Virus record (IMG/VR): IMGVR_UViG_3300048839_001882
Span: 1-37,125 of that record
Source: a virus
Reading direction: 5' to 3' (one strand)
Length of the DNA stretch: 37,125 nucleotides
Shown: positions 20,445-29,500 of the stretch, one piece after another
How the letters are laid out: each line of letters starts with the position of its first letter
Position numbering within the stretch: the first letter of the stretch is position 1
The notes under the pieces: generated by a model
What the model saw: only the letters and a program-made list of their open reading frames with translations
Databases searched by the model: none
What the model was told of the DNA's origin: nothing
Program-made: the position numbers and the translations under genes

Positions 20445-20894
20445 GTGTGTAGTTGTCTCGTGCGGCCGTGCGGTTGCGCGTCAGATGGGCCATGTCGCTG
20501 CGGGGCGGCCGCGGCGAGCCAGGTTGAGCTGCGTGAGATGCGGCGGGCGCAGGAGGGGACGATGACCTTTCGGGCGACGTTCCTGCGCTATGACCCGGAG
20601 AAGGATGTGTGCAGCGGGCAGCAGGTGGACGGCTCGTACTCGGAGATGCAGGTGTGTTGCGGGCTGAGTCTGGACCAGAAGGATCCGCGGCCGGTGGATA
20701 TGGCCGATGGGCAGACGGCGAGCCTGTACACGTTGCGGTTGCCGCACTGGATGGCCGGGAGTGCACGGCCGTTGAGCCGCTATCGGATTGAGACGGCGCA
20801 AGGGCGACCGATGGCGCGGCCGCTGGTGATTGAGCAAGTGGGCGACGCGAGTGTGGGACCGACGGCGGTGGTGGTGCGCGGGAGGTCGGTGTGA
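20445..20894 (+). CDS. Probable head-closure protein with Cys-rich N-terminus
   Basis: 149 residues from the GTG at 20445, which has GGAGG 5 nt upstream. An internal ATG at 20562, with its own AGGAGGGG, would give a 110-residue form. The N-terminal extension CSCLVRPCGCASDGPCRCG has seven Cys and looks like a metal or disulfide cluster. The core (FRATFLRYDPEKDV, LYTLRLPHWMAGSARPLSRY) is beta-rich like head-closure proteins. Two translation products are possible. Assignment is by position. Confidence 0.55.
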   Translation: MCSCLVRPCGCASDGPCRCGAAAASQVELREMRRAQEGTMTFRATFLRYDPEKDVCSGQQVDGSYSEMQVCCGLSLDQKDPRPVDMADGQTASLYTLRLPHWMAGSARPLSRYRIETAQGRPMARPLVIEQVGDASVGPTAVVVRGRSV

Positions 20895-21256
20895 CAACGG
20901 GCCGGGCGGACACGAGCCAGGTGAGCGCGGCGCTGAAGAAGCTGATGGACGCGGCGAGTGGGGAGCAGCTCATGAAGGCGCTGATGGCCGGGGGGCTGGT
21001 GTTGGAGGCGAAGGCCAAGGGCAACATCATCCGCTATGACTTTATCGACACCGGCGCGACGCTGAACAGCACGCAGGCGCGGCCGAGCGACAACGATTCG
21101 GTGGAGGTGGGGCCGACGACCGAATACGCGATCTATGGCGAGATGGGCATTGGGCAGTCGGCCAAGCCGTTCATGCGTGAGGCATTTGACGAGGGCAAGG
21201 GCGCGGCGTTGGCGGCCGTGGCTGACGAGTTGAAGCGGCAGGTAGGCGGTCGATGA
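20891..21256 (+). CDS. HK97 gp10-like tail-completion protein
   Basis: A 121-residue protein in the usual slot before the tail terminator. The pattern MKALMAGGLVLEAKAKGNI, FIDTGATLNST, VEVGPTTEYAIYGEMGIG and AKPFMREAFDEGKGAALAAV matches the HK97-gp10 family: a helix, DTGxL, a Y-A-xxxExG segment and PFxRPAxD. The GTG start overlaps the upstream stop (GTGA) and its stop overlaps the next start (ATGA). Confidence 0.85.
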   Translation: MTTGRADTSQVSAALKKLMDAASGEQLMKALMAGGLVLEAKAKGNIIRYDFIDTGATLNSTQARPSDNDSVEVGPTTEYAIYGEMGIGQSAKPFMREAFDEGKGAALAAVADELKRQVGGR

Positions 21257-21699
21257 GCGGGATTGTGGAGCTGGCGTTTCGGCAGGAGCTGGTGAAGCAG
21301 TTCTTCCCGGAGTTGGGAGAGCGCATTTACGACAACGCGCACCCGTCCGGAGCCGGGTTGCCGCTGGCGATGTACCGGCGCATTGGGGCCGGTGAGCGGC
21401 CAGTGGTGTATGGCGGCACGGAGGATTGGTTGCAGGCGCGGATTCAGTTGACCTTGATGAGCGAGAGTTACAGCGAGGTAAAGCGCTTGCAGCAGCGGAT
21501 TGAGCGGTTTTTCGCGGCGTTTCGCGGCCGGATGGGCCGCGCGGCCGTTGGCGGCGCGGCGGCCGTTGGCGGCGTAGACGCCGAGTGTTGTCCGGTGGAG
21601 GTGAGGTACGTGCAGGTGATCACCATGCCGGACTTTCGGGAGCCGAGCAGCCGGGCCAGACTGGCGATCTCGGACTATATCTTTCGGTATCAGGAATAG
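21253..21699 (+). CDS. Tail terminator protein (gp17/DUF3168-like)
   Basis: A 148-residue protein. ERIYDNAHPSGAGLPLAMYR, then QARIQLTLMSESYSEVKRLQ, is the strand-helix pattern of tail-terminator proteins that cap the tail tube. A short in-frame tandem duplication (16-bp GCGGCCGTTGGCGGCG at 21541 and 21559, period 18 bp) gives AAVGGAAAVGG, probably a surface loop. ATGA overlap with the preceding gene. Confidence 0.75.
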   Translation: MSGIVELAFRQELVKQFFPELGERIYDNAHPSGAGLPLAMYRRIGAGERPVVYGGTEDWLQARIQLTLMSESYSEVKRLQQRIERFFAAFRGRMGRAAVGGAAAVGGVDAECCPVEVRYVQVITMPDFREPSSRARLAISDYIFRYQE

Positions 21700-21726
21700 G
21701 TAGTTCAAGTTGAGGAGGTTAGAGAA

Positions 21727-22080
21727 ATGGCACGTGGGATTATTGCATTGAATACGCCGGCTGGGTCGCGCAATTGTGTGGCGCCGGTGGATCATCCGGC
21801 GACGGCGACGGAGTTCGACAAGTATCTGAGCAACGGCCAGGAGTTCCTGGTGGCGGCTAACGGCAGTGTGTCTTCGGTGAACATCATCGTGCGCCACCCC
21901 GATGAGCCGAACTGCATCGCGTTTACGTGTGCGGTGCCGGCCGGTGAGGAGCGCATTCTGCCGCGATTCGGGTCGGAATGGCGGCAGGCGGACGGCTACA
22001 TCTATGTGGACAACAGCGCCGCGACTGATGTGACATACCGGCTGTACAGCTGTGACCCGACGCCGACGCCTTGCGCTTAG
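21727..22080 (+). CDS. Small virion-associated protein of unknown function
   Basis: A 117-residue beta-rich protein (SNGQEFLVAANGSVSSVNII, DGYIYVDNSAATDVTYRLYS) ending in Cys-rich CDPTPTPCA. GAGGAGG precedes the ATG. It lies between the tail terminator and the probable tail tube, so it is likely a virion or tail component. Not recognised. Confidence 0.55.
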   Translation: MARGIIALNTPAGSRNCVAPVDHPATATEFDKYLSNGQEFLVAANGSVSSVNIIVRHPDEPNCIAFTCAVPAGEERILPRFGSEWRQADGYIYVDNSAATDVTYRLYSCDPTPTPCA

Positions 22081-22124
22081 GCTGAACCGAGAACGGTCAG
22101 TTTCAGACTACCAGGAGGTAGGAC

Positions 22125-22589
22125 ATGGCAGAGTTGAATGAATTGTGTGGACCGCAGGGCGGCGACGGGGCTGTCAGCGGTAATCAGAAGATCCTTGTCG
22201 TGCGCGAGGTGGGGTTCTGCGGCAGCGGCCGGTGGGAGCGCGTGGGGCATGTGCAGGCGTTTGCGCCCCCGTCGCGCACCAAGCGGACGCAGACCTATAC
22301 CGAGTATGGCACGGACGAGGTCGAGCTAACCATCCGGTCGGGCATTGACGAGGGCGAGTTGAGCGCGACGGTTACGTTGTACAAGAACGACGAGATGCTC
22401 TTCCAGCTTGAGAAGGATTTCGAGGTGGATGTGAATTGGAATTATGCCTATGTCATCGGCGGGCAGTATGCCTACCCGTTCCAAGGCTACATCTCCGGCT
22501 GGCAGTGGTCGCAGGAGGCCAACGGGCCGGTGGCGGCGCAGGTTACGTGGGACATCGAGCGCAAGCTGCCGAAGTTCCAGTTCCTCTAG
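22125..22589 (+). CDS. Major tail tube protein
   Basis: A 154-residue protein placed immediately before the frameshifted tail chaperones, the expected slot. It has tube-like beta content (TYTEYGTDEVELTIRSGIDE, LSATVTLYKNDEMLFQLEKD, GGQYAYPFQGYISGWQWSQE). AGGAGG ribosome site. It is shorter than many tube proteins but within the family range. Confidence 0.7.
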   Translation: MAELNELCGPQGGDGAVSGNQKILVVREVGFCGSGRWERVGHVQAFAPPSRTKRTQTYTEYGTDEVELTIRSGIDEGELSATVTLYKNDEMLFQLEKDFEVDVNWNYAYVIGGQYAYPFQGYISGWQWSQEANGPVAAQVTWDIERKLPKFQFL

Positions 22590-22598
22590 GTGAATCGA

Positions 22599-23084
22599 AT
22601 GACGGACGATTCACGGTATGAGGACGAGGTGCCGGCCGAGCCGAAACCGCTGAAGCTGGCGGATGTTTTCCGGCGGGCGAAGCTGCGGACACGGTTTGTG
22701 GACTTGAGTCACCTGGATGGATGGGCGCCGGGCGAAGGGGTCTGGATTCGGGAGCTGACGGCCGGGGAGCGCTCGAAGGCGCGGTCGCAGATGGGCGAGT
22801 ACCGACAGACGGAAGCGGGTGACACCATTCTGGACCTGGGCAAGGTGGACCCGGATGGGGACGCCAAGCTGGTCTGGTGGGCGACGCTGGACAGTGACGC
22901 CGAGGGGAATCCGGTACCGGATTCGCAGATGTTCGACACGCGCAAGCTGCGGGAGCTGGGTTATGGGAAGCCGGTGGAGGTGATCCAGAACATGGGCTCA
23001 GGCTTTGTGGACGCAGTGGTGAAGGAGATTCGGGAGATCAGCGGACTGAACGCCAACGCCAAGGACAAGGAAAAAAAAGGCTAA
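22599..23084 (+). CDS. Tail assembly chaperone, G-like product
   Basis: A 161-residue protein. The core (VWIRELTAGERSKARSQMGE, DAKLVWWATLDSDAEG, ELGYGKPVEVIQNMGSGFV) fits phage tail assembly chaperones. The C-terminus is Lys-rich and encoded by the slippery run G-AAAAAAAA-GG at 23071-23078, ending TAA at 23082-23084. The ATG at 22599 has AGGTGA 6 nt upstream; a GTG at 22590 is possible. A -1 shift in the A run produces a longer G-T fusion with the next feature. Confidence 0.82.
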   Translation: MTDDSRYEDEVPAEPKPLKLADVFRRAKLRTRFVDLSHLDGWAPGEGVWIRELTAGERSKARSQMGEYRQTEAGDTILDLGKVDPDGDAKLVWWATLDSDAEGNPVPDSQMFDTRKLRELGYGKPVEVIQNMGSGFVDAVVKEIREISGLNANAKDKEKKG

Positions 23085-23413
23085 CCGCTGATCCGGACTT
23101 AGCGCTGAAGTGTGAGATTGCCTATCACTGGCGGCTGACGCTGGCGGAGGTGGATGACACGTTTAGCGGGAGCGAGATTGCGACGTGGGAAGCGGTGCGT
23201 GATCTCGCTCCCTTCGGTTTACGCGGGGAGTATGTGCGGGCTGCGGCGTTGCAGGCACTGACGGCCAACGCCAACCGCGATCCAAAGCGCCGGCCGCAGG
23301 CGTACTCGCTCAATGACTTTTTGCCGGAGTGGCTGCGCTATGAGCCGGGCGAGACGGCCGATTCACTGGAGCAAATGATGGCTTATCTGAACGCCACCTG
23401 GGGGGAGGAGTAG
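23078..23413 (+). CDS. Tail assembly chaperone, T extension made by -1 frameshift
   Basis: From 23078 in the -1 frame the sequence stays open to TAG at 23411-23413. It begins RLTADPDLALKCEIAYHWRL and continues VDDTFSGSEIATWEAVRDLA and NDFLPEWLRYEP. The fused G-T product would be ~271 residues. No ribosome site suits an independent start: the ATG at 23150 follows GAGGTGG with no spacing. The reading frame, the A8 tract and the place before the tape measure all match the classic lambda G/GT arrangement. Confidence 0.82.
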   Translation, partial: RLTADPDLALKCEIAYHWRLTLAEVDDTFSGSEIATWEAVRDLAPFGLRGEYVRAAALQALTANANRDPKRRPQAYSLNDFLPEWLRYEPGETADSLEQMMAYLNATWGEE

Positions 23414-23414
23414 A

Positions 23415-23506
23415 GCCGGGGGACACGGCTTAGGCCGGAGGACACGGCTTAGGCCGGAGGACACGGCTTAGGCCGGAGGACACGGCTTGAGCCGGAGGAC
23501 GCAGAG
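23415..23506 (+). repeat. Tandem 19-bp repeat array with GGAGG in hairpin loops
   Basis: Four 19-bp units GCCGGAGGACACGGCTTAG (23415, 23434, 23453, 23472; the first has GGGGG, the fourth ends TGA) and a partial fifth (23491). Each unit can pair GCCG with CGGC, presenting GGAGGAC in the loop. The array fills the whole gap between the chaperone stop and the tape-measure start; no other element is seen. Confidence 0.85.
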
Positions 23507-23514
23507 AGACCACC

Positions 23515-26500
23515 GTGGAAATCGCCAAGCTGTACATCACACTGGCGGCCGATGCCGATCAGTACAAGGGGCAATTGCAGCAGGTCGACCGGGAGACGAT
23601 GAGCTGGGCCGGCGATTTGGCCGGGCGCATGTCGAAGCTGGTCGGCGCGGCGGTGCTGGCGGCCGTGGCGGCTATGGGGGTGGCGCTGGGGGCGTTCTTT
23701 AAGGACTCGATCAGCAAGGCGGCCGATCTGGAAGCGCAGATGGATACTGTGGCGGCGTTGCTGGGGGCAACGGCCGAACAAGCCGAGTTACTGCGGCAGG
23801 CGACTATTGATCTGGCGTTGGACCCGAACCTAAAGGTGAGCGCAACCGAGGCGGCGCAGGCGATTGAGATGCTGGCCCAGAACGGGTTGACCGTCGAGGA
23901 GATTCTGGGCGGGGCGGCTCGGGCTACGGTGCTGCTGGCCAACGCGACGGGGGCGGACTTCAGCACGGCGGCGCGGATTGCGACGGACGCGATGGCGCTG
24001 TGGGGGATGGAAGCCGGCGACCTGGAGCAGGTGGCCAACGGCGTGACGGCAGTGCTGGTGCAATCGAAGTTTGAGGTCAACGACTATGCGCTGGCGCTGG
24101 CGCAGGCAGGCGGCGTGGCGTCGGCTGTAGGGGTGTCGTTCGAGGATTTCAACGCCACGCTGGTGGCGATTGCCCCGTTTTTTGCCAGCGGCTCAGACGC
24201 GGGCACGTCGTACAAGACGATGCTGCAGCGGCTGATCCCGACGACGAGCGACGCAAAAGATGCGATGGCGGACCTGGGGCTGATTACGGCCGACGGGGCA
24301 AATGCGTTCTTTGATTCCGAGGGCAACATGCGCTCGATGGCCGAGGTGGCGGGGCTGCTAAATGGAGCGTTAGGCGGGCTATCGGAGGAGCAGCGATTAC
24401 AGGCGCTCTCGACCATCTTTGGGACGGACGCGATGCGGGCGGCCGTGGCGATGTCGCAGTTTACGAAGGAAGAGTTCGAGCGGTTGCAGGCGGTGATGGC
24501 CAACACGGACGCGGCCGAAATCGCGGCGCAGCGGATGCAGAACTTCACCGGAGCGATGGAGATCTTCAAGGGCGTGGTGGAAGGGTTGCAGTTGCAGCTG
24601 GGGAATGTACTGCTGCCGATCCTGACGAAGCTCGCGCTGGAGGGGGCGAATCTGCTGGCGGCGTGGGGGCCGCCGATCATCGAGGCGTTTCAGGCGTTCT
24701 TCAACAATCTGGGGGAGGGGATGTCGGTGATGGACGCCTTTATTGAGGCGATCGACGGCCTGGTTCCGGAATCGGTGGTGCGGGCGCTGGTGGTGTTCAG
24801 GGACAGTATTTTGCCGGTGGTGGAGCGGGTGGCGGAGGCGATCGCCTCGTTTGTGTCGTGGAAGGATGTGTTGCTGGCGCTGGCCGTGGTGGTGGGGGGA
24901 TTTGCGGCGTCGTTCTTGCTGCCGTTGCTGGCTCCGATTGCGGCGCTGGCGGCGGCCGTGGCGGGGCTGACGCTGGTGTTTGCGGCGGTACGGACGGCGT
25001 TTGAGACCAATTTTCTGGGCATTCGTGATTTGGCTTTGGGCGTATGGGCGGCGCTGCAAAGCGTGTTTGACGGGATCAAGGCGCTGCTCACGGGGGATAC
25101 AACGGCGGCGATGGCGGCGTTCCGGGCGGCGTGGGAGACGGGCTGGGCGGCTGTGGTGGGGTTCATCCAGAATGCCGGGGCGCAGATCGGGCAGGTGTTG
25201 GCCGGGCTGTGGCAGAGTATTGTGACCTGGTTCCAGGGGATCGATTGGGCGGCGCTGGGGCAATCGCTCATCGAGCGGTTTTTTGCGGGGATGGCGGCGT
25301 TGGGGCAGGCGGCGGCCGGGGCGTGGGAGTGGGTGCTGACCAGCCTGACCAGCTTCATCAATACGGTGAATTGGGGGCAGCTTGGCTATACGCTGATTGA
25401 TCTGTTCATCAAGGGCATTATCGGAGCGGTGGGGCTCATTGGGACGGCGCTGGCGGGCATTGTCACCTACATCTGGAACTTCATCACCGGGACCAACTGG
25501 ATTGAGTTGGGCGTCAATCTGGTCACGGCCATGGTGCAAGGGCTGTCTTCGTTTGCCCAGGGCGCGGCCGCGGCGCTGGCTGATTGGCGGCAGGTAATCT
25601 TCGACTGGGCCGGGGCTGAGGATTGGGGTGACGTCGGCGAAAAGGTGGCGGAGTTGGTGGGCGACGCCCTGGGTGCAGCAAAAGACTATGTCGCAGGAAA
25701 GCTAGACGAGTGGCAAACGGCGATATTCGACTGGGTCGGAGCTGAGGACTGGGAAGGCGTGGCGGAGCATATCGCCGAGGAGGTTGGCGAGAAGCTTGGT
25801 GAGGCAAAGGACGCTGTTGCCGCGCAGCTGAGCGAGTGGCAGACGGCCATCTTCGATTGGGCAGACGCAGAAGATTGGCAAGGGGTGGCAAAGTATATTG
25901 CCGACGAGGTCGGTACGAAGCTGGGCGAAGCGAAAGATGCAGTCTCGGCGCAACTCTCCGAATGGCAGACGGCGATCTTTGATTGGGCGGATGCGGAGGA
26001 TTGGGAAGGCGTCGCCCAGGCTGTGGCCGACGAGGTCGGTGCGAAACTTGGGGAAGCCAAGGACGCGGTGGCGGCGCAGTTGAGTGAGTGGGAGACAGCG
26101 GTATTTGACTGGGCCGGGGTTGAGGATTGGAGCGGCGTGGCGGACAAGGTGGCCACGATGGTGGGCGAGGCGCTGGGAACGGCGGCCGGTAGTGTGACCT
26201 CGACCCTGGATAGCTGGGAGCAGGCGATCTTCGACTGGGCAGACGCAGAAGATTGGGTTGGCGTCTCGGAGACCATCGCTGTGGCCGTAGGCGAGTCGTT
26301 AGCGACGGCGAGTGACAAGGTTACGGAGAAGCTGAGCGGTTGGATTACGGCTTTCACTGCTTGGGTAGGCACAGTGGATTGGTACCAAGTCGGCTATGAC
26401 ATCATGTTCAAGATCACTGATGCGTTTCTGGATTTCAAGGAGGCGATCAACGAGAAGATCAGCGCGTGGCTGACGGACACGCAGTCGGCGACTGAAGGGT

Positions 26501-29500
26501 ATGCGTGGTATGAGGTGGGGGCTTACATCCTGGCGGAGATCGCCAAGGCGGTAGCGGGAACGGTAGCGGATTTCGTCACGGTGGTGGGGGATTGGATCAG
26601 CAACATTGGCTCGGCTATTAGCCAAAACATAGAGAACTTAAAGCAAGTCGGCCGGGACCTCGTGGGGGGTATTGCGGCGGGTATTTCGGCCGCAGGCGAT
26701 CTTATCCGTGGGGCCATTGCCGGCGTCACGGCAGCCGCTGAACCGGCCGCGCGTCAGGCGGCTCAGAGTGATTCGCCCTCAAGACTGATGATGCCGGTAG
26801 GTTATGACCTGTCGGCCGGCGTCGCGGTGGGTGTTACGCAAGGGGCGGGGACGATCATCAGCGCGATTCAGGATGTGGCGGGGCAGGTGCAACTGGAGGC
26901 GGTGAAGGCGTTTAGCGAGGCGGTGGCGGCAATTGGGGAGGCGATTGAGAGCGCGGTGCGGTCGTATGTGCTGCTGAGCGGGTTTGGCAGCGCGGACACG
27001 GGACGCACGGCCGCGAGTCTGGCGGCGATCACGCTCTTAATGAAGGGGATGGTGGATGCGTTCCTGGAGGCGAACGGGCACGCGGCTGAGGCGCTGGAGT
27101 TGGTGGGGACGTTTGCCGACGCGGCCGGGTCGGTCGTGAAGCTAATCACCGACAGCCTGCTGCCGCTGCATATTTTGGCAGCGATTGACTTGGGTTTCCT
27201 GAGCTCAGGCCGGTTGATGGCGGGGCTAAGCGGGATGCGCGATTTCCTGGTGGCGGCGGTGGGGGCGTTTGTGGAGGCGGCGACCGAGTTGGGGGTGTTG
27301 GGGTCGCTGGTGGAGTCGTTTACGAGCGCGGCCGAGGGGGTGATCGGGCTGGTGGAGGAGGGGCTGCGGGCGGTGGCGCTGCTGGCGGGGTTCAACTTCG
27401 GGGCGGTGGTCCAGGGCTGGCATCTGCGGGATCAGATCGTCATCTTCCGCAAGATCGCGGAGACGATGGTGCGGGAGTTCGCTGAGGCGGCGCTGGGGCT
27501 GGCGTTCATGAGCGAGGCAGTGGAGGCGTTTACCGAGGCGGCCGAGGGGATCATTGGCCTGGTGGAAGAAGGTCTGAAGGCAACGGCGTTATTGGCCGGG
27601 TTCAACTTCGGGGCGGCCGTCCAGGGCTGGCATCTGCGGGATCAGATCGTCATCTTCCGCAAGATCGCGGAGACGATGGTGCGGGAGTTCGCTGAGGCGG
27701 CGCTGGGGCTGGCGTTCATGAGCGAGGCGGTGGAGGCGTTTACCGAGGCGGCCGAGGGCGTGATCGGGCTGGTGGAGGAGGGGCTGCGGGCGGTGGTGTT
27801 GCTGGCCGGGTTCAACTTTGGGGCGGCCGTACAGGGCTGGCATTTGCGGGACCAGATCGTCATTTTTCGCAATATCGTGCGGACGATGGTGCGGGAGTTT
27901 GCGGAGGCGGCGGGCGAGTTTGGGTCTATGGCGGAGTCGGTGAGCGCGTTTACGGAGGCGGCTGAGGGGGTCATAGGTTTGGTGGAGGATGGGCTGAAGG
28001 CGGCCGTGGCGTTGAGCGAGATCGATTTCGGGGCCGTGGTCCAGGGCTGGCATTTACGCGACCAGATCGAGACGTTCCGCAACATTATTCGGACGCTGAT
28101 TCGGGAGTTTGCCGAGGCGGCGACGGAGTTCGGGTCGATGGCGGAGTCGGTGGAGGCGTTTGCGGACGCGGCCGATGCGGTGCTGGGACTGGTGGTCGAC
28201 GGCATTGAGGCCATTCAGGCGCTGAGCGAGACGGACTTTGGGGCGCTCGTGCAAGGGTGGCATCTGGCGGGGCAGATCGAGACGTTCCGCAACATTATCC
28301 GGACGCTGATTCGGGAGTTTGCTGAGGCGGCGACGGAGTTCGGGTCGATGGCGACGTCGGTGGAGGCGATGGCGGACGCGGCTGGGGCAGTGGTGGATCT
28401 GGTGGGACCGGCGATTGAGGCGATTGGGTTGCTGGCGAACTATGAGGCGGTAGCCGGTATTCGGGTGGCGGCAACAGCGTTTTCGTTGCAGCTCGCGGCG
28501 GTGTTGACGGCGTTTTCGGAGGCGTTTGCGGCAGCGGCGAACGGAGCCGAGGAGGCGATGAGTGAGGCGGCCAATTTTGCGGAGACGGCCGGGGATATCC
28601 TCGATGTAGTGGCGCCGGGGATTGAGGCGCTGGGCGTGATTGCGACGTATGAAGCTGTGGCAGGTATCCGTGTGGCAGCGACGGCCTTTGCTTTGCAGCT
28701 GGTGGCGGTGGTGATGGCGCTCACGGATGCATTTGAGCAGGCAGGTATCCTAGCGAACGAGGCGGTGATTGAGGCGGGGGAGATGAGTGGGGCGCTGGAG
28801 GATATCGTCTCGGTCGTGGAGCCGGCGGTGGAGGCGGTGGTGGCGTTGGTCGGTTACAACACAGTCGGGGGGTTGCAGACGAATGTGCGGCAGTTTGCGG
28901 CCGATCTGGTCGTCGTTATCCAGACGCTGGTGGACGGGTTGAAGCAGGCCGGGTTGTTGGCGAACGAGGCGGTGGCGGAAGCGGGCGAGATGGCCAAGAG
29001 CATCGCCGATATTCTGAAGGTGGTGGAGCCGGCGCTGCATCCTGATAAGGGCGCTTTGCCGCTGATCGCCAAGTATGTGAGCGCCGGGGGACTGGTGCAG
29101 AAGGCGCAGCAGTTTACGGCCGATCTCATCGCCGTGACGCAAGTGTTGGTGGATGGGCTGACGACATCAGCGCTGGCGGCCGGGGTGGCGTTGACAAAGG
29201 CGGGGGAGATGGCCAAGAGCCTGAAGGACCTGTTTGATGCGGTGGGGAACGGGATAGATGCGATCAACGACATCGCGAATTACACCAAGGGGGCCAACCT
29301 GGCGCAGAAGACGGGGGAGTTCACGGATGATTTGGTGACGGTGGCGACGGTGATTGTGACGGGGTTGACAGCGGCGGCGAACAAGCTGGGGGCGGAAGCG
29401 GTGTCGGCGGCGCATGCGTTTGCGCAGTCGGTGGGCTTGATCGTGAGCCGGGTTCGGTCGGTCGTTATGGATCTGAATGAGTTGGGAAGTGTGGCCACGC

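Noticed and set aside
23415-23506. CRISPR-like direct repeats
   Set aside because: Units are contiguous 19-mers without spacers, and no cas genes are present.
24397-25539. Long minus-strand frame inside the tape measure gene
   Set aside because: It is a shadow of the tape measure coding frame, with no start signal and low-complexity Arg/His/Pro composition.
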